A DNA stretch of 64,000 bases, from NCBI GenBank assembly GCA_963682025.1, contig OY821519.1, forward strand, positions 12,004,168 through 12,068,167. The letters run 5' to 3'. The notes under the pieces are model-generated. The model saw nothing but the letters and a program-made list of their open reading frames with translations, had not been told where the DNA came from and ran no database searches. Position 1 is the first letter of the stretch; each line of letters starts with the position of its first letter. Shown here piece after piece: positions 12,701-27,700 of this stretch. Made by a program: the position numbers and the translations under genes. Origin of the DNA: Cordilura impudica (Eukaryota; Arthropoda; Insecta; Diptera; Scathophagidae).

Positions 12701-15700
12701 TGCATTTTGTTTTGACTAAATACAATACGTTCCCTAACTAAAGGCTCTTGGAGGGACAGATCCCTTTAATTTTTTTTCCATATTCAACTCGTCAATTTTA
12801 CATTTAACTATTATACAAGTCTTTAAGCTTACCTGTCATAATCCATTTTACAATATAGTTTGCCATTACGCATGTAACACGTCTGATGCAGTTGCATGCC
12901 ACAGTAACAGCAGGCCAAACAATTTTCATGCCAATTTGTATCACCGACATTCATCAGATAACGATCATGAATTTTCTGACCACAGCCTTCACAAACTTCG
13001 AAATTTTTTTCGCATTTAATTTGATCAACTTCTAAAAATTATCCAAAATAATTTCAAAAGGATTAATAAAAATGAATAAATATATGTATTTCAAATTAAA
13101 CGAAATCTCTTTAAACAATAAATAAAATCTTTATAATGAATAACATTCAATTCTAACTGTTTTAGTTTTTTGCGTAATTTTTTGTCAGCAATTTTTTTTT
13201 TTTGCAATATGAATATTCCATTTTCATTCATATTAAAAAAACAATAGATTTTTTATTTCTGTTTATGTCACAATTTAAATATGATTTACTAAGCATATCA
13301 ATAAACTGTATTTTCTCTGTTCCCGCGTTTTTTTATGTATTTTTATTGCATACTATTTTTTTTTCTTTGTACACGTATGTATTGTACGTTTAGAACACTA
13401 AAATACATACATATAAATCAAAATGGTAAAGACCCTTGAGCTCGTATTTTACAGTTAAGCCCCCTCTAATACTAGAAAAGTTTTTTTTTGTATGAATGTG
13501 CATAACATTATTTACTTTTTTTTCTGTTTGTGTACTAAACTTAGACATACCCCTAATACATGTAGTACTCGTAGTAATACTTTATATGCCATATCAGGGA
13601 GTCCCAAAAAATTTTTTTTGGTAGTCCAATGTATATTTATATTATTTTTACACTTTCAATAATAAAAATTTCATATTACTTTCATTAACAGAAATAATTT
13701 CTTGAAATAAGAAACAGGACTGTCTTAAGAGATTAAATAATACTCGTATCAGCGAAAGCCTGCAATTTTAATAATGTAAAATTCCCAGTCTAAGAAACTC
13801 TGATTACTATACTAGAACTTCAACCACAAACATTTTTTATTTTATACATGTTTTCGCATACGAGTACTACTCATGGCTGCACTTGTTGGTTTGGTTAGGG
13901 TTTAAGTAGCCCAGCTAACTTTTATAGTTTTATTTCAGTTATTGGTTTTTTAGTATAGGAATTTTTTTATTTTTTAGGATATAAATATAAATTGAAATAA
14001 ATTAAGTAATTTTACAAAAATTTCAAATATCCATTAAATTTTAAATTTCCATTTGCTTCTTTAAAAATTATATTTTTTTTACATTATATAATATATTTAA
14101 AAAAATTAAATTTTTTGATAATATGTCTCCTTTCAAAAAGTTAAAATTTTAGTTACAAAATATTCTAATACTGTCTTAAAATTTTTATATTTTATTAAAT
14201 TGTAAATTGATTAAGCTTGAGGCCAATTTAGAATTCAATAACAACAAAAAGGCCGAACAATCACTAATTTTTATATTTTATTTCAAAAATTGTATGACTT
14301 ATATAAATAAAATTTTGATTGAAAATAATTTTTTTTAATTTGAATTTTCTATTAAAAAATTTCTATTTAAAAATTAAAATTCAAAAATTTTAAAAATTTT
14401 CTTTATTAAGAGCTGTATGCAGCTTGGTAAGGAATTTTAGCAGAAAATTTTAATATATTTCTTAAAGAAAAAAAAAAGCACAAAAGTACCTTTCAGTGCA
14501 ACAGTAGCAATCAGCTGTTTTCTGTCGATTATCAAGAATTGTGAAATTGAAATTGAAAACCACCATGTTTGCAACTGAAAAAGAACTTCTAATTTTTTGA
14601 GCTTATTACATTTTGTTTATGGTTACCTCTCCTGTCAAGATTCCGTTCAGAAAGAACGAAAAATTTGATATTCCTGCTCGAAGCCTGGGTTGCCAAACTT
14701 AACTTACGTAAAAAAAACAGTGCTACTTTTTTGAAAAGCTGCAGACTAACAACAGAAATTTTTACACAGAAAATTCCTTAAGCAATACTGAAGCGTTTTT
14801 TTATATAAAGTTTTTGATTCCTTAGCAAATACATATTCTTTGATTTTAAAAATTGCTATTTTTAATTTTAGAGACTATAATTTTTTTAATTATATCTTAA
14901 TAACAATAATAATAGTAAATGAATTTTCAATTTTATATAAAAAATTTAAATGTCTTTGTAAATTATATATTATTTTGAAACTTTTAATATAATTTTTAAA
15001 TCTTAAAATCATAAACTTTAATATAGAGGATTTTCTTTCATTAAATATTTAAAAATGCTTAAATATTTTTTTTTCTTAATTAAATTTCTATGAAAAAAGA
15101 AAAAAAAAATTTTTTATCCATTATATTCTAAAAATTTAATTTTTTTTCTGTTATCTTATGCCGTTTTCTTTTCTGGCAAAAAGTGTCGCATTTTATTTGA
15201 ACTTTTTTCGAAAATTCTATTATTTTATATATTCTGAATTACGAGCAACCTTGTCTTATACATCAAGCGAAAGGTATCAAAGTGTTGTATTCATAAAATG
15301 CAAATTTTGATTATTATCGTCTTTGAAGTCATAGGGGAAATGTTCTCACACTATGACCTGAAAGATATCAATGGCTGCAATTTTTAGGTATTAACGAGGG
15401 CTTGACTTTGAAACCTTTAGATGATGCGAGTGTTTTGCTGGGTATTTCGTCATCGCTACTCGGTGATAATATCTGGATTGGGTGGCAGCATAAATACATC
15501 GTAACAAGCATCATGTTCTCTATCTTGGCTAATAATATTGTTTCTTCTAACCCAAAGTATTTTTTGTTGGGAGTAAAAATATATCTGTTTGCCATTTTAT
15601 ACGTTCCAAATTATATTTTTCAGTTAATAATATTTATAAAAGATCGCTATTTGAAACTAAAAACAAATAAAAACTTCAACTCGAAAGCACAGTACGAAAA

Positions 15701-18700
15701 CAAAAATGTCTTCACTTTGTTAATCAATTTACCTCAAGCGCCCAATGTACTAAACGTAGAACAGTAGCTTTTTATATATTGCAGCATGAACAACTCTATA
15801 CGAACTAAATCGTTTTATGTAGTTTTTATTAGAATGTGATATTATCGAGCAAATTTAATACTTTTTAACGCTTTTCATGTACAATAAACTAAATAAGCAC
15901 TCACTCGCCAACACGAAATAAGGATAACCTCATTTTTAATGTATAACTATGATTTATTATAGATACATGGCTATTGCTTGTACTCTAATTGACGGGTAAA
16001 AAGCATTGACGGAGTGAAAAACTATATTAGATAAATTTTATTTAAAAAGCCAACTATTTTCATAATCCAAATATTTTTTTAAGTTTCTTGTTACTATTGT
16101 GTAAGTCAAAGTAAGTTTTTGTGTAAAAAAACAAATATTTTGCTTTTATTTACATTTTTTTCAAATTTTAGTATACGAATATAAATAATTTGACGTCGTG
16201 AATATCTTTACAACTTACAACTTTAGTACACCTTATGAATTCCCTAATTATTTTTACATTTTTGTATTTACTAGTACATTCCATCACTCGAAATTCGAGT
16301 GCAAATTGTACCAAAAATTATTTTTTCATCAAATTTTTGTCTTCCAATGTTTTTTTTTAAATCTATATATATATACATATATAAAAATTTATGAGTATTT
16401 AAATGAGCCTAAAGGTATGTTAATCAATTTTAATAATTCACAATTCAACACAGAGCGTCTGATATATAATATAAATTATTCGCATTAACAGGGTGTAATG
16501 AATTATTATAAATATTTTATCTCATTTAATATAATAAATTTCTAAGACAGATTAAACATAAATTTTATCATTCTCAGCTTCTCCTCCATATGAACCATAA
16601 CTATGCCACTTTTCACACTCCTCCGTGCCCGCATATTGCTTAAAAAGGGAATTGAAAATTTATCCTCACGTATTGAGATATAAATTTTAAATATTATAAA
16701 TATTAGCTTTCTTAATTCATTTCTTTTTTTTAAATTTTTTTGTTTTTAAACCAATAATTTTTTGTTATTGAAATAAAGATATAAAAATTAAAATTTTTAA
16801 TCTTAAAAATTTGCTTTATTTATATAAAGATTTTTCATTTGCAATTAAAAATTAATAATTTTAATTTACTTTTTATTCTAAACGAGTTATTATAACCAAG
16901 GTTGTCACCACTAAGAGACAAAATGAGCTAGACTTCGCATCATAATGGCTAGATTTTTTACAATAAAGTTTAGAATTATTAATGTTATTAATAAGCATTT
17001 TAGTTATTTTCACGCTTTTTATACCCTTCACACCATTGTGCAGACGGTATATATCAGTTTGTCAGAATCGAAAAATAAATTTGCAACCTCATGAAGTACA
17101 CATATTCCTGATCCTTATAACAACTCCATGTATCCTTCTGTCTATCTGTTAACTATCATTCACAAAATAAACTATTTCCTGGTTTAAATTGGGTTAATAT
17201 TATTTGTCCTTACATGACCTAAAATATGGAGACACCTCTAAAATTAGCTAAAAAATTATTGTGGTGATTCTAATAAGTATAGCCTACCCCACTATATGGT
17301 TATGGTATAATGACTATGTGCTGATTAGGGCGGGTCTATTTAAAAATAACCCAAGTGAAATGGAAACCCGTATTCTAGGGATCAAATAAGAAACTTTGCC
17401 CGAGTAACCATACCTCTAAAACGAATTCTGACGTCCCGACTTTTGACCTCTCTTTCTGTCTGTCTCACTTTGACCCATTCAGAGTGCCACAATCGAGTCC
17501 AAATGTATGATCGACCCCCACTAACTTTGGAGGGCCGACCCACCCATGCCAGTGGCATACCCCTGGAACCCCCTGGTGGGTTCCCCATACAAACATTTCA
17601 AAAAATCACCATGTTTTGTTTAGAATTGGGCTGACTATGTTTGATTTAATATTAAAATTAACACTCATACGTTTCTTCTACTCTGCTAATAAATATTAAT
17701 CATACCTTGACTATGTTATGTTATTCAAAAATATCGATCGGATGAGGGTAAATAACTTTTAGATCACTCCGTGACTATGGGTGACTATGCGTGATTCTGC
17801 GTGACTACCCCAAAATTATCTGTAGTCACAACAAGACTATGGGCCAAGTTTCAGAACAATTGCAAGAGGGGGAATGGGGTTGCCCCATGGCAGACAGACA
17901 GACAGACAGACAGGTCAAAAGTCGGGACATTAGAATTCGTTTTATAGGTATGGTTCCTTGGGCAAAGTTTCATATTTTGATCCTTGTCATTTGACCGATT
18001 TTTTTGCCTCCCTACAAATCGACCCGCCCTCGTGCTGATGTTTTTAACTGCCAAAAATATTTGACCTAGACCAATCATCAGAATCACTTTCATAAACCTT
18101 GTCGCAAATATTGTTAACTAAATCAGTTTTTGAACGGTTTGACAATATTGAATAGCTAAGCTTTCCAAATATATATGTATATATGTTTACATTTTTAACA
18201 AACCCATGTGGAAATATTATCCTTTATATATAAAAAAAAATCATGTGAGTCCGATCACAGGGGAGATATGTAAACATCTAGTTATTAAAGATTTTTTATG
18301 TCACTTTTTTAAAATCAAACGGAAAGCGTCATCTATGTATCACTTATAGCAAGCAACTGCAGGGACTCTGTTTATACTTGTGGGGTTGTTGAATTATGTA
18401 TATGTTGTACGTTTATATTGTGAAATTTTTGTCGTTTTACAGCAAAGGGTTATTGAATTAGCTGAAACAATTTTATATCATAATTTGTTCACCAATACAA
18501 TCATAAGTCACACCGATTTGTCTTACGGTCACATAAATTTAGAAATTTACCCCCCTGCGCGTATAGATGTTTGCACATCAAAAATTAAAATTTTTTTCTC
18601 ATACTTTATTTGAAACCCTATTTTTTACATATTTTTTATTTGAAAGAACGTTCATTTGTCCCTATTTGTTAGAATCGGTTAAAAACTTTTTCCGTTTCAA

Positions 18701-21700
18701 TATCTTTTTTTAATAAAATTTAATTTTTCCTGGTATGTGCCACGTTTTTTATGTGTAACATATATACACTCAGAAGGAGGTGAAAATCTATTCCACAATA
18801 CAATCACAAAAACAGCATAAGAAGTGAGGCAAAAACGGTGTGAAGTATAAGTGTATTGGTGCAAAGATATTGATATAAAATTATTTCAGCTAACTCAACA
18901 ACCTTGGCTATAACAACGCTAAAAATTTCATAATATAAACGTATAATTCAACAACTCCACAAGTATAATGCTATTACTAATATAAAAGTTATTACAGCTA
19001 ATTCATCAACCCCAGCTATAACAATCAGTTGAAATAATAAATAATAATAAAAAATATTTCTATAAGCTGAGCTCCTGAATCTGTTTGCTATAAGTGATAC
19101 ATAGATGACACTTTCTGTGTGATTTTAATTGATGTGTAAATTGATGTTTATACATCTCCCCTGTGATCGGACTCACATAGTTTCTTTATAAAATAATAAC
19201 GAGTAAAAGGTCACAGTAAAATTGTTTGCGTTTAAAGTAGTATTTTATTTTAATTTTAAAATGGGCTAAAAACTGATTGAGTTAGAAATATTCTAGTACG
19301 TGAAGTGTTGAAAAAATATATAAAATTTTTTCTATTGTTATTGAAACAAATGTGCAAAGATTTTTGGTTTATAAAAAAATAAAAGAAATGCCTGAATTTT
19401 TTACTAGCAAAGCCCAGCCCCCAAAATTCGAGTGAAAATTCTAGGAAATATTATTTTTTCACTCAATTTACTTCTTTCAATGATTTTTTAATCTATTAAA
19501 TTCATTAAATTTATTTCATTATAAATACTTGTTGAACACACAGAAAGATATTTGAACCAACTTGTATGTCACCTTAAGGTATGTTAATTTTAAGCAATTG
19601 AAAATTCAACACAGGGCGTGTTATATGTAATTATTATAATGAAATTCGATTGCGTTATTGTCTTTATTGGTTTATGTCCAAAATTATTCAACACAGGGCT
19701 TTTCATATACAATTTTTGCAAACACATTTACAAATTTAATAAACGCACACACAGCTTTGTATAATTTTATGTGTGTTTAGTACAACTTTAAATGAGCATT
19801 ATTCAAAAAAAAAAATAAATGTTCCAAACGATGCAAATCTGTAAATCTGGCACCTTTCAATTGAGGGATTAAAACTGACAAAGTTACATCGGTCACAATA
19901 AACCGCCTTGCCTATTAATATTATAGATATTAAACATTTTTTTTATTTAAAAAAAAAATCATGTGAGTTCGATCATAGGGGAAATGCGTAAACATCTGGC
20001 AAATACAGATTTTTTTATGACACTTTTTTAAAATCAAACAGAAAGCGTCATCTATGTATCACTTATAGCAATTAACTGCAGTGGCTCTGATAATATCTGC
20101 GGTTACAAGCAATAACCGCCTAACTCGAATCTCATGCTTTCGAGAAAAATAGCTTTTTATATAAATGTAATGGGGCTTCATTACAACTTAGGTCATAATA
20201 TTTGTATTAATAACTTTTTAAATAACAGTGTTAGAAAAATGGGGATTTCACGTGAATATAAAGCGTTTCCAGTAGAATATGATAGCATACATAACTCAAA
20301 TCGTTCTTAAGTCGACTTAGGCGGTTATCGCTTGTGACCACATATATAAATATCTATAATATTAATAGGCTAGGCGATTTCTTGTTACCGATGTTTTGTT
20401 CTACCGTTTTATCCCGATTTTTGACCAAACATATAGCATTTGCAAGGTATTTCTTTTTGGCAGATTTGCAGATTTCCAGATTTTAATTTTTTTCCCCTGT
20501 ATTTTGAGTAAATTGCATTTAAAGTTGCTACTAACACATAAAATAATATAATGCTATGTGTGTGTTTATGAAATTTTGTAATGTGTTTGTAATAAAAATT
20601 AGTTTGTTTTTTGTGTTGATTTCTGAATTGGCTATAGTTAATTAGCATACCTTTAGGGTCTTTATTTAATGAAAAAAAAAAATTCCTAGAATTTGCACTC
20701 GAATTATTTCGAGGGCTGGAATTTGCTAGTATTTATAATTATATATTATTTCCACCAGCCAATTTTTCATTTTTCATTCATTTTTTATTTTTCGTTTTTC
20801 ATTTTTAATTTTTTCATTTGTTATATATTATTTTTCATTTTTTATTATTTATTTTTCGTTTTTCGTTTTTCATTTTTTATTTTTTATTGTTTATTTTTTA
20901 TTTTTTAATTTATATTTTTTATTTTATATATTTTTTATTTTTTATTTTTTATTTTTTATTTTTTATTTTTAATTTTTAATTTTTCATTTTAATTTTCTTT
21001 TTTCATTTTTCATTTTTAATTTTTAATTTTTTGCTTTTCATTTTTCATTTTTTATTTTCAGTTTTTCATTTTCTATTTTTCATTTCTCATTTTTCATTTT
21101 TTATTTTACTTTTTTATTTTTCATTTTTCATTTCCTATTTTTTATTTTTAGTTTTCATGCTTTATTTTCAATTTTTCATTTTGTATTTTTCATTTCTCAT
21201 TTTTCATTTTTTATTTTAATTTTTAATTTTTATTTTTTATTATTAATTTTTTATTTTTAATTTTTTATTTTTCATTTTTCATTTTTATGTTACATTTTTT
21301 ATTTTTCATTTTTTATTTCTTATTTTTCATTTTCCGTTTTTTATTATTAATTTTTTATTTTTCATTTCTTATTTTTTATCTTTTATTTTTCATTTTTTAT
21401 TTTTTATTTTTCATTTTTTATTTTTAATTTTTAATTTTTTTTTATGTTTCATTTTATTTTTAATTTTTTTTTAATTTTTCACTTTTTATTTATCATTTTT
21501 AATTTTTTTTTTCATTTTTCATTTTTTATTAATAATTTTTTATTTTTCATTTTCAACAAGTTTTTAAATATCATAATTGTTTCACCAATACAATCATAAC
21601 TCACACCGATTTTGTCTTACGTCTTACATGTTACGCTGTTTTTGTGATTGTATTGTGAAATAGAAATTTACCTCCCTGCGCGTATAGATGTTTACACATC

Positions 21701-24700
21701 AAAAATACAAATTTTAAATATTTACTTCAGTTTAATATTAATATTTTTATTTTACTTTTTTATTTTTTATTTTTAGTTTTCATGCTTTATTTTCAATTTT
21801 TCATTTTGTATTTTTCATTTCTCATTTTTCATTTTTTATTTTAATTTTTAATTTTTATTTTTTATTTTTTATTTTTTATTTTTTATTTTTTATTATTAAT
21901 TTTTTATTTTTAATTTTTTATTTTTCATTTTTCATTTTTATGTTACATTTCTTATTTTTCATTTTTAATTTCTTATTTTTCATTTTCCGTTTTTTATTAT
22001 TAATTTTTTATTTTTCATTTCTTATTTTTCATCTTTTATTTTTCATTTTTTATTTTTTATTTTTCATGTTTTATTTTTAGTTTTTCATTTTTTTTTATGT
22101 TTCATTTTATTTTTAATTTTTTTTTTCATTTTTCACTTTTTATTTATCATTTTTATTTATTTTTTTTCATTTTTCATTTTTTATTAATAATTTTTTATTT
22201 TTCATTTTCAACAAGTTTTTAAATATAATTGTTTCACCAATACAATCATAACTCACACCGATTTTGTCTTACGTCTTACATGTTACGCTGTTTTTGTGAT
22301 TATATTGTGAAATAGAAGTTTACCTCCCTGCGCGTATAGATGTTTACACATAAAAAATACAAATTTAAATATTTACTTCAGTTTAATATTAATATTATTA
22401 TTTTACTTTTTTATTCTTTATTTTTCATTTTCTATTTTTTATTTTTAGTTTTCATGCTTTATTTTCAATTTTTCATTTTGTATTTTTCATTTCTCATTTT
22501 TCATTTTTTATTTTAATTTTTAATTTTAATTTTTTATTTTTTAATATTAATTTTTTATTTTTAATTTTTTATTTTTCATTTTTATGTTACATTTTTTATT
22601 TTTCATTTTTTATTTCTTATTTTTCATTTTCCGTTTTTTATTATTAATTTTTTATTTTTCATTTCTTATTTTTCATCTTTTATTTTTAATTTTTTATTTT
22701 TAATTTTTTATTTTTTATTTTTAATTTTTCATTTTTTTTTTTATGTTTCGTTTTATTTTTAATTTTTTTTTTCATTTTTCATTTTTTATTTATAATTTTT
22801 AATTTTTTTTTTTCATTTTTTATTTTTTACTAATAATTTTTATTTTGTATTTTCAACAAGTTTTTAAATATCATAATTGTTTCACCAATACAATCACAAC
22901 TCACACCGATTTTGTCTTACGTGAAATAGAAGTTTACCTCCCTGCGCGTGTAGATGTTTACACATCAAAAATACAAATTTTAAATATTTACTTCAGTTTA
23001 ATAAAATTTTAATTTTATAAAAATATTGTTATGTAGAAATTTTCATAAAAATATGTTTTAATTATTTTTGTTTCTTTGCTTTAAACATTTTGCTGGGCTA
23101 CCCTACCCGTTTTAGTGTGAAGTGTTTTTATTTGTTTTTTTTGTGGCTTTTAGTTGATTTTATTTATTTTATGATTCTATTTCTCACTCGAACAGTATTA
23201 AATTGTTCGTTTGTTGAAAATCCAACTGAAAGGTGATTTAGTGTTAAATAATATAATTTTTTTGGCGATGTCTTAACTTGCTAACGTATGATTTTTGAAT
23301 ATTCAATGTTAAGAGATTTTTTTATAAGGTACAAATTCCGATATAGTCAACATTAACTGATTTTTATTTAAGTTGGTTTTCTATAAAAGAAAACATAAAA
23401 AATTATTTTAACATTTACTGTATAATATTTATTGAATTGTTTATTCTTATACATTTCAATTACTTATCATCGCAGCCATCATGAACACATGTCACTCAAC
23501 ATATACACAGTGATTTTATTTTGAACTTCAATTTTTGTTTTTTTAAGTTCATAAATACTCTTTTTTAATATAGAAAGAAATCATAACGCGCGATTTGTCG
23601 TTCACATCGTTAAATATTATTTAAATATTTTATCAAAAGTTCTATTATGACAGAATGGAATGCTCAAGATGCTACCGGGAATAATATAAATACAGACATA
23701 CTTGTATATATAATGTTTTAGTATCACTTTATAAGTATATATGTATGTGTAAGTTAAATAAAATATTTTTCTTTAGAATATTTAAATTTTTAATAGATTT
23801 TCTCTATTGCAATATTCCGTCACATCATATTTTGCTGCTAGTCATACTGATGTTTATTGTCTTAATAAAAATTTTAAATTTTCGAGGTTTTTATGATTTG
23901 ATCCGTTAATGTTATTAACAATTCAACTTAATCCCTGAATATTTTGAAGTAAGATCTTCTAAATAATTAGTCAAACTTCTATAATCCTAAAAAGGATTTT
24001 ATAAACGTATTTGATTTAACTTATCTGTGAATATTTTCGCGAAATCAACAATGAATTTATTTTCCTTTGTCTTACGGAATATTTTTAGAATCGTCTACTT
24101 TTAGAGATTTTTAGTACGATATTCAATGAAACCTTTATAAATTTAATATTTTTTTCCTTATTTAAAAAAACAATGTTTTCCTAAATTTTATAAAGTATGT
24201 TTTTGTAAAAATTCTTTACAAAATATGCTTGTTTGATGTACGTTTTGCAATTTTATTTTATTTTAATTTCAGATTTTTACAATTTCAACAACTTTTGTTT
24301 GCATTTCCGTTTTGCACGAATAACATTCAATATAAACATGTTTAACTGGTGTCTCGTTATACGGCAGTTATATAAAAAACAACTAAAAAAGTAAATTTCT
24401 ATAAAAGTTTTTATTAAATATCGAACCTTATCCTCCCAAAAAAGATAGTTCTCGATCAAAATATCGTAGCTGAAAAATGTATCGTTTATCATTTTAACAC
24501 TACTTTAATAGCCAATGGTCCTCTACGTTTATGTGATAATTTATAAAAATTTCTTTTAAAAAAGCGTTTTACTTCTTTATTCGTTTCAATAAACCAATTA
24601 ATATTAGTATCTAAGTCGCCAAATATTTTATTTTTAATCACTGTTTGTGGAATTGTTTTATTTCGATAAATAATACATTATTTTTGGTGTTGTAAAACTT

Positions 24701-27700
24701 TGTTTCAGTTTTCCACCAAAAATTTTCTTGTTCCATATAGCGATTCTGATTATTCTAAGTAAAAGAGGAGACATATGTGGTTAAAAGGAATTACAAAAAG
24801 CAAAGAATATTACCTAAGAGATTTCAAAGTAAGCAGAATCCCATTACAATGAAAAAATATTGAATTCTTTATGGCGATAAGTACACAAAGTCAAATCGGT
24901 AGGCAATAAATGAACATTTCTTGGGTATTTAGGGCAACAATATAAAACAAAATCACTGGTTGCTTTATATACACTATCTATAATATTAATTGGTAAGGCG
25001 ATTTCTTGTGACCGATAATTTGTTCCACAGTTTTCTCCCAATTTTGACCCAACGTATATTAATTGAAAGGTATTTCTTTTTAGCTCTCCACCAGACTTAC
25101 AGATTTTAAAATTTAAAATTTTTTTTGAGTTACGCTCATTTAAAGTTGCTACCAACACATACTTCAAATTACAAAATACCATGTGTGTGTTTATTAAATT
25201 TGTTAATGTATTTGCAAAAAAAAAAATTAGTTTGTTTTCTTCATTCACAATAATAATTGTGTTAAATTGAAAAATTATTTTGGACACAAAACAAAAAAGT
25301 GTTGAATTACGAATTGATTAGCTAAAATTTATTAGCATACTTTTAGGGTCAATAATGAATTAAATGAAAAAATTAAATTTCGTAGAATTTGCATTCGAAT
25401 TTCGAGGGCTGGGCTCTACTAATAATTATAAATGTGTTATAATAATGTTTACTAGCAGATTCAAGCCCTCGAAATTCGGGTGCAAATTCTAGGAAATTTT
25501 ATTTTTTCATAAAATAAAGATCCTAAATCAATTATAGCCAATTCACAAATCAACGCAAAAAGACAAACTCATTTTATAATTGCATAATTTTATGTATGTG
25601 TTAGTAGCAACTTTAAATGCAATTTACTCAAAATAAAAGAAAAAATTTAAAAATCTGTAAATCTGCAAAATGGCTAAAAAGAAATACCTTTCAAATAATA
25701 TACGTTTGGTCAAAATCGGAATAAAACGGTAGAACAAAACATCGGTCACAAAAAATGGCCTAGCCTATTAATATTATAGATTTTAGAAATATTTTCTCAA
25801 GTTATGCTTCCCACTTCAATAAATATATTTTCCAAAATTACATTCTGCTACCTTAGAATTAGCTAATCTTACCATGAAACTTAAATATGAATATTCTGAT
25901 GATTCCGAAATTAAAGATTAGGGTGTTAACTCAACTGGACGATTAACGATTACTCTTTATAATAAAAACACATACCTGCAAGATTTCAGAAGAATTTTTA
26001 AATTTAAAATACTACTTGGAACTGATCAAGAAGACTTTTGGTTTTCAAGTTAAAATTAATTCTTTTTAAAGCCATTGAATTAAAGTTAAAAATTATTAAA
26101 AATTAATTACGTACTCGTAGTATTTTTATATTAATTTTATTGTATTTTTTTTTTTTATCAGTTTTTGTACATGAAAATAATTTGAAATAAAAATAGGAAA
26201 TTTTTTTTTAATAAAATCACTTGGGCCACGAAAACGATGTAGGTGACATAAAGACCTGTTATCCCCTGTATAAAATGGTTTTTGGCGCTTAGATCTATGT
26301 GGTGGATATGGCTCCACATGTTTTTTTTTATTGTAATTAAATATTATAGTTTCGGAATTTATAAAAATATTCAATTACAATTTTTAATTAGAAATTATTT
26401 AATGATTGAGTTAGAAATTAATCAGGCTCAAGATCAAATGTTTTTTCTTTAAATAAAGCAAAAAGCATGACAGGTTATACAGCTGTTTCGGGAAGAGTCA
26501 CCAACACTCATCAGTAACCAAAAGCAGTAGATAGTTTATTTGGTAAAAAGTAAAATTCATATACGTTTGCTGAAAGCAAACAAATGAGAATCCAAGCAAA
26601 GAGTTATAGAATTTAAACCTCTTCCAATATAAAAACTAAAATATAAACAACTTTCAACTTCTTTTTAAAGTAAAAACATGTGATCTTGAGCCTGATTAAA
26701 TTCTAACTCAATCATTAAAAATGATACAGATCGTAAATTAGATTTTTTATTTTAATAAAAAAAAAAATTAAATTAAAAGTGATTATTTTTAAATAAAAGA
26801 TTATAAAAAGTATAATATTTAGATAATTTATAGTTAAAGTTTTGAACTAAAAAAAATTAAAATTTAAAATAAAAATTTACTCAAATCTAAAAACTAAAGA
26901 TTCAAATTATAATTAAATATTTTTTTTTGTAACTCAAATCTAAAAACTAAATATTCAAATTATAAACAAATATTTTTTTTTTTAACTCAAATCTAAAAAC
27001 TAAATATTCAAATTATAAACAAATATTTTTTTTTTATATAGCAGCAGATTTGAAACGAAACCCAGATCCTTGCTGGAACACCAATTACACGTTGTAATAG
27101 TTTGCCTTATAATTCAATACATAACTTCCCTCCCCTTCAAAAAAAAAAATCGTATAATTAGGGTTAGATGTTTATTTGACTTATGCATACAGCCCTTTTA
27201 AATGGAGAATCTCGTATATATGTACAGTGGAGTTCGCTTATAATGAACAGCGTTTATAATGAATTTGCGTTTATAATCAAAAATATATGCCATCCCACTT
27301 TTCGTGCAAATAGCGAATTCCGGTTAAAATAATTTTGGTCTCATTTTAAAAAAAATGTGTATATTCTTATATGCTTATAACAAACTTTCATCGTGTGTAG
27401 AACTATGAAATTCGGCAACACCTTATAGATACTATGTTCCATGACAAACCCTAAGGAACCGAATAGAAATGTCAACTATATGAGTAATAAATATAATGCA
27501 TTTCGTAATAAAAATAAGTTTCATATACAATATAAGTTAAGTCACAAAATGTAATTCATTTTTCAAAATATTACAAAGACAAACTTAGGTAATTAACCGC
27601 ATTTTAACGTTGAATGTAAAAAAATGTAGTTAACATAACTGAAATTCGAGTTCCATATATTTACCTATTAATTTGTTAGTTTTAACAAAGTAAGAAAATT

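Noticed and set aside
20693..21219. Phe-rich open frames that look like membrane proteins
   Set aside because: They are read through the TTTTTCATTTTT repeat array; composition follows the repeat and nothing else supports a gene.
24844..25287. 147-residue minus-strand open frame
   Set aside because: It lies wholly on a family B repeat and parts of it recur in other copies with stops and frameshifts.
26879..27038. Possible CRISPR-like direct repeats
   Set aside because: The three units are contiguous tandem repeats without unique spacers, in a eukaryotic intron.
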